The notes beneath the pieces were generated by a model. The model was given only the letters and a program-made list of their open reading frames with translations, ran no database searches and was not told where the DNA came from. 15,596 nt of DNA. Origin: Bacteroidales bacterium. GTDB taxonomy: Bacteria; Bacteroidota; Bacteroidia; Bacteroidales; Muribaculaceae. The DNA is taken from positions 1 to 15,596 of the forward strand of contig SFNM01000058.1 in the NCBI GenBank assembly GCA_004552725.1, written 5' to 3'. How positions within the stretch are numbered: the first letter of the stretch is position 1; the number at the start of each line of letters is the position of its first letter. The translations under genes and the position numbers were made by a program. This document shows, in pieces, positions 13,511 to 15,596 of the stretch.

Positions 13511-14661
13511 CAGCCAACGAAATACCAACACCGGCATACATAGTATACGAGCAACGGTTGCGTCGCAATTTAGCCTTGATTAGCGAAGTGAAGCGACGCG
13601 CCGGAGTAAATATCATTATGGCCTTCAAAGCCAACGCATTGTGGCGCTCATTTCCGATAATTAAGGAATATTGTCAGGATTCTACAGCCTCGTCGCTCAA
13701 CGAATTGCGTCTTGGACGTGAATTTTTAGGCGGTGACGTTCACTCGTATTGTCCGGCATATACCGATGCCACTATCGACAAATTTCTGGCGGGAAGCAGT
13801 CATATCACTTTCAATTCTCTGGGCCAATGGCAGCAATTCGGACCGAGAGTCGAGGCATATAACCGCACCGGTGGCCGCCATGTGTCGGCCGGCTTGCGAG
13901 TCAATCCGCGTTGTTCTGTCATCGAAACCGATTTATACAATCCGGCGCTGCCCGGGTCGCGTTTTGGCGAGGAGGCAGAGGCGCTAAGCGAAGGACTGCC
14001 GGCCGGAATTGAAGGATTTCACTTCCACGCGCTGTGCGAGTCGACCAGTTACGATTTAGAGAAAGTGCTGGAAGCATTCGAGAACAATTTCGGCAAATTC
14101 TTGCCGCAATTGAAATGGGTGAACATGGGTGGCGGCCATTTGATGACTCGCGAAGGCTACGATGTAGACCACTTGGTGAAGTTGCTGAGCGATTTCCGCA
14201 AACGCCATCCCAACTTGAAAGTGATACTTGAACCTGGGAGTGCATTTACCTGGCGTACAGGCGATTTAATCACTTCTGTTGTAGATATAGTGGAAAATAG
14301 CGGGATTACGACCGCAATAATCGATGCCTCGTTTGCGTGTCACATGCCTGATACATTGGAGATGCCTTACAAGCCGCTCATCAGCGAAAGCCTGGGACAA
14401 GAAGCAGTAGCCGGCAAGCCAACTTATCGCTTGGGAGGCAACTCATGTTTGAGCGGCGATTATATGGGTGATTGGAGTTTTGCCAAGCCATTAAAAGCCG
14501 GTGACCGACTCACATTAGAGGATATGAACCACTATACCACAGTGAAAACCACTATGTTCAATGGCATCAATCATCCATCTATATGGTTGGTGGACCTTAA
14601 TGGCGAGGCTCATTTGCTGCGAGAATTTACCTACGAAGATTATAAAAGTAGAATGTCGTGA
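13507..14661 (+). CDS. nspC: Carboxynorspermidine decarboxylase
   Basis: NspC removes CO2 from carboxyspermidine or carboxynorspermidine, the last step of the alternative spermidine pathway used in many gut Bacteroidota. It is a 384-residue PLP enzyme of the alanine racemase/ornithine decarboxylase fold. Visible landmarks are the PLP lysine K41 in I-M-A-F-K-A-N-A, FHFHALCES (171-179), VNMGGGHLM (205-213), LEPGSAFTWRTGD (241-253), DASFACHMPDTLEMPYKP (273-290) and GNSCLSGDYMGDW (311-323) with the active-site cysteine C314 at the dimer interface. The start ATG overlaps the helicase stop. Its partner, carboxyspermidine dehydrogenase, is not in the window. Confidence 0.95.
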   Translation: MTANEIPTPAYIVYEQRLRRNLALISEVKRRAGVNIIMAFKANALWRSFPIIKEYCQDSTASSLNELRLGREFLGGDVHSYCPAYTDATIDKFLAGSSHITFNSLGQWQQFGPRVEAYNRTGGRHVSAGLRVNPRCSVIETDLYNPALPGSRFGEEAEALSEGLPAGIEGFHFHALCESTSYDLEKVLEAFENNFGKFLPQLKWVNMGGGHLMTREGYDVDHLVKLLSDFRKRHPNLKVILEPGSAFTWRTGDLITSVVDIVENSGITTAIIDASFACHMPDTLEMPYKPLISESLGQEAVAGKPTYRLGGNSCLSGDYMGDWSFAKPLKAGDRLTLEDMNHYTTVKTTMFNGINHPSIWLVDLNGEAHLLREFTYEDYKSRMS

Positions 14662-14663
14662 GT

Positions 14664-15596
14664 ATGAAATATTCAATCATAGTGCCGGTGTACAACCGGA
14701 TAGACGAAGTGAAAGAATTGCTTGAGAGTTTGAGTAAACAAACGGCTCGCAATTTTGAAGTAATCATTGTGGAGGATGGCTCGACTCAACCATGCGAAGC
14801 GATGACCAAAAACTTCACCGACCTCGATGTAAAATACTTTTACAAGGAGAATGAAGGACGGTCGATAGCGCGTAATTACGGAATGGAACGTGCCGAAGGC
14901 GATTACTTTGTGTTTTTCGACTCAGATTGTGTAATTCCGGCCGAGTATTTTGCCAATTTGGATAGAGCGCTGACTAAAAATCCATTGGACTGCTTTGGCG
15001 GACCTGATGCTGCACATGAATCATTCTCCGACACTCAAAAAGCCATCAATTATTCTATGACCTCGTTGCTTACTACCGGAGGTATTCGAGGTGGCAAGAT
15101 TTCACTGGAAAAATTTGTGCCACGCACGTTTAATATGGGCTTTAGTCGGGCGGTCTATCAGCGAGTAGGGGGCTTTCGTGAGATGTTCTCCGAGGATATC
15201 GACATGAGTACCCGCATACGCCAAGCAGGCTTTAGTATCGGTTTGATACATAACCCGGTATGGCACAAGCGACGTGTTGATTTCGGCAAATTTTTCCGAC
15301 AAGTATATGTGTTTGGCATGTCGCGCATCACCTTGCAGTTGCTTTATCCCGGCTCGTTGAAATTGGTTCACACGCTTCCGGCAGTGTTTGTGCTTGGCTC
15401 GTTGCTATTAATTGTGTTGGGACTCACTGTAAGTTGGTGGTTCTTGGCATTTTTGGGCTTGTATTTTGCGGGTGTGTTTGCCGGAGCGCTTGTGTCGACC
15501 AAGAGCGTGAAAATATCGCTGATGGCAATACCGGCGGCTATCATACAATTGGGTGGTTACGGCTTGGGATTTATCAAAGCATACGTGCTTAAAATC
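14664..15596 (+). CDS. Family 2 glycosyltransferase (3' end outside window)
   Basis: The ATG at 14664, 2 nt after the nspC stop, opens a frame of 311 residues to the right edge. The GT-A fold begins MKYSIIVPVYNR, with V-E-D-G-S (36-40), the metal-binding D-S-D (86-88) in YFVFFDSDC, GGPDAAHESF (112-121), F-S-E-D-I-D (175-180) as the likely catalytic acid region, and W-H-K-R-R (200-204). From about 237 hydrophobic segments follow (237-257, 258-275, 284-305), so the enzyme is membrane-anchored by its C-terminal part. It probably adds a sugar to a lipid-linked or surface glycan. Donor and acceptor cannot be read from the sequence. Confidence 0.9.
   Translation, partial: MKYSIIVPVYNRIDEVKELLESLSKQTARNFEVIIVEDGSTQPCEAMTKNFTDLDVKYFYKENEGRSIARNYGMERAEGDYFVFFDSDCVIPAEYFANLDRALTKNPLDCFGGPDAAHESFSDTQKAINYSMTSLLTTGGIRGGKISLEKFVPRTFNMGFSRAVYQRVGGFREMFSEDIDMSTRIRQAGFSIGLIHNPVWHKRRVDFGKFFRQVYVFGMSRITLQLLYPGSLKLVHTLPAVFVLGSLLLIVLGLTVSWWFLAFLGLYFAGVFAGALVSTKSVKISLMAIPAAIIQLGGYGLGFIKAYVLKI

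Overview
The window looks like a chromosomal segment from a gut member of the Bacteroidales (Bacteroidota), possibly Muribaculaceae-like. The indications are BspA-type leucine-rich repeats, a DUF4250 gene, a menaquinone cluster, promoters of the TAnnTTTG type, almost no Shine-Dalgarno sequences, and genes packed with 1-14 nt overlaps. The family-level placement is inference.

Left part, minus strand (1-2268): three translationally coupled genes, read right to left. They are a GIY-YIG-like nuclease domain protein, a DUF6884 protein and a secreted BspA-like repeat protein that runs off the left edge. Upstream lies about 1.4 kb without a convincing gene (2269-3673). This stretch is full of secondary structure. 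It holds a candidate structured RNA ending in a U-run (2320-2410), a Bacteroidales-type promoter (2672-2702), and a series of hairpins with different stems but the same GGA/TCC three-base loop (2843-3376). Some of those hairpins sit inside a 250-bp element bounded by 32-bp inverted repeats (3110-3359). A composite direct repeat follows (3422-3660).

Middle, minus strand (3674-6521): a two-gene operon encoding a barrel-only Omp85/BamA-like outer-membrane protein, then an inner-membrane phosphoethanolamine transferase, with 14 nt of overlap. Both act on the cell envelope.

Middle, plus strand (6587-11057): menD, menB, menC and menE, the central menaquinone steps from isochorismate and 2-oxoglutarate to 1,4-dihydroxy-2-naphthoyl-CoA. 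menD diverges from the envelope operon across a 65-bp gap that carries a good promoter. menF, menH and menA are not in the window.

Right part, plus strand (11132-15596): a new promoter drives a 59-residue DUF4250 protein that overlaps a UvrD/PcrA helicase gene by ATGA. The helicase gene is broken: a deletion just after the VVGD sequence removes motif III and shifts the frame. Carboxynorspermidine decarboxylase (nspC) follows with another ATGA overlap, then a family 2 glycosyltransferase cut by the right edge.

The items most worth checking are the helicase deletion, the family of GGA-loop hairpins with its inverted-repeat element, and the minus-strand RNA candidate ahead of the GIY-YIG/DUF6884 pair.
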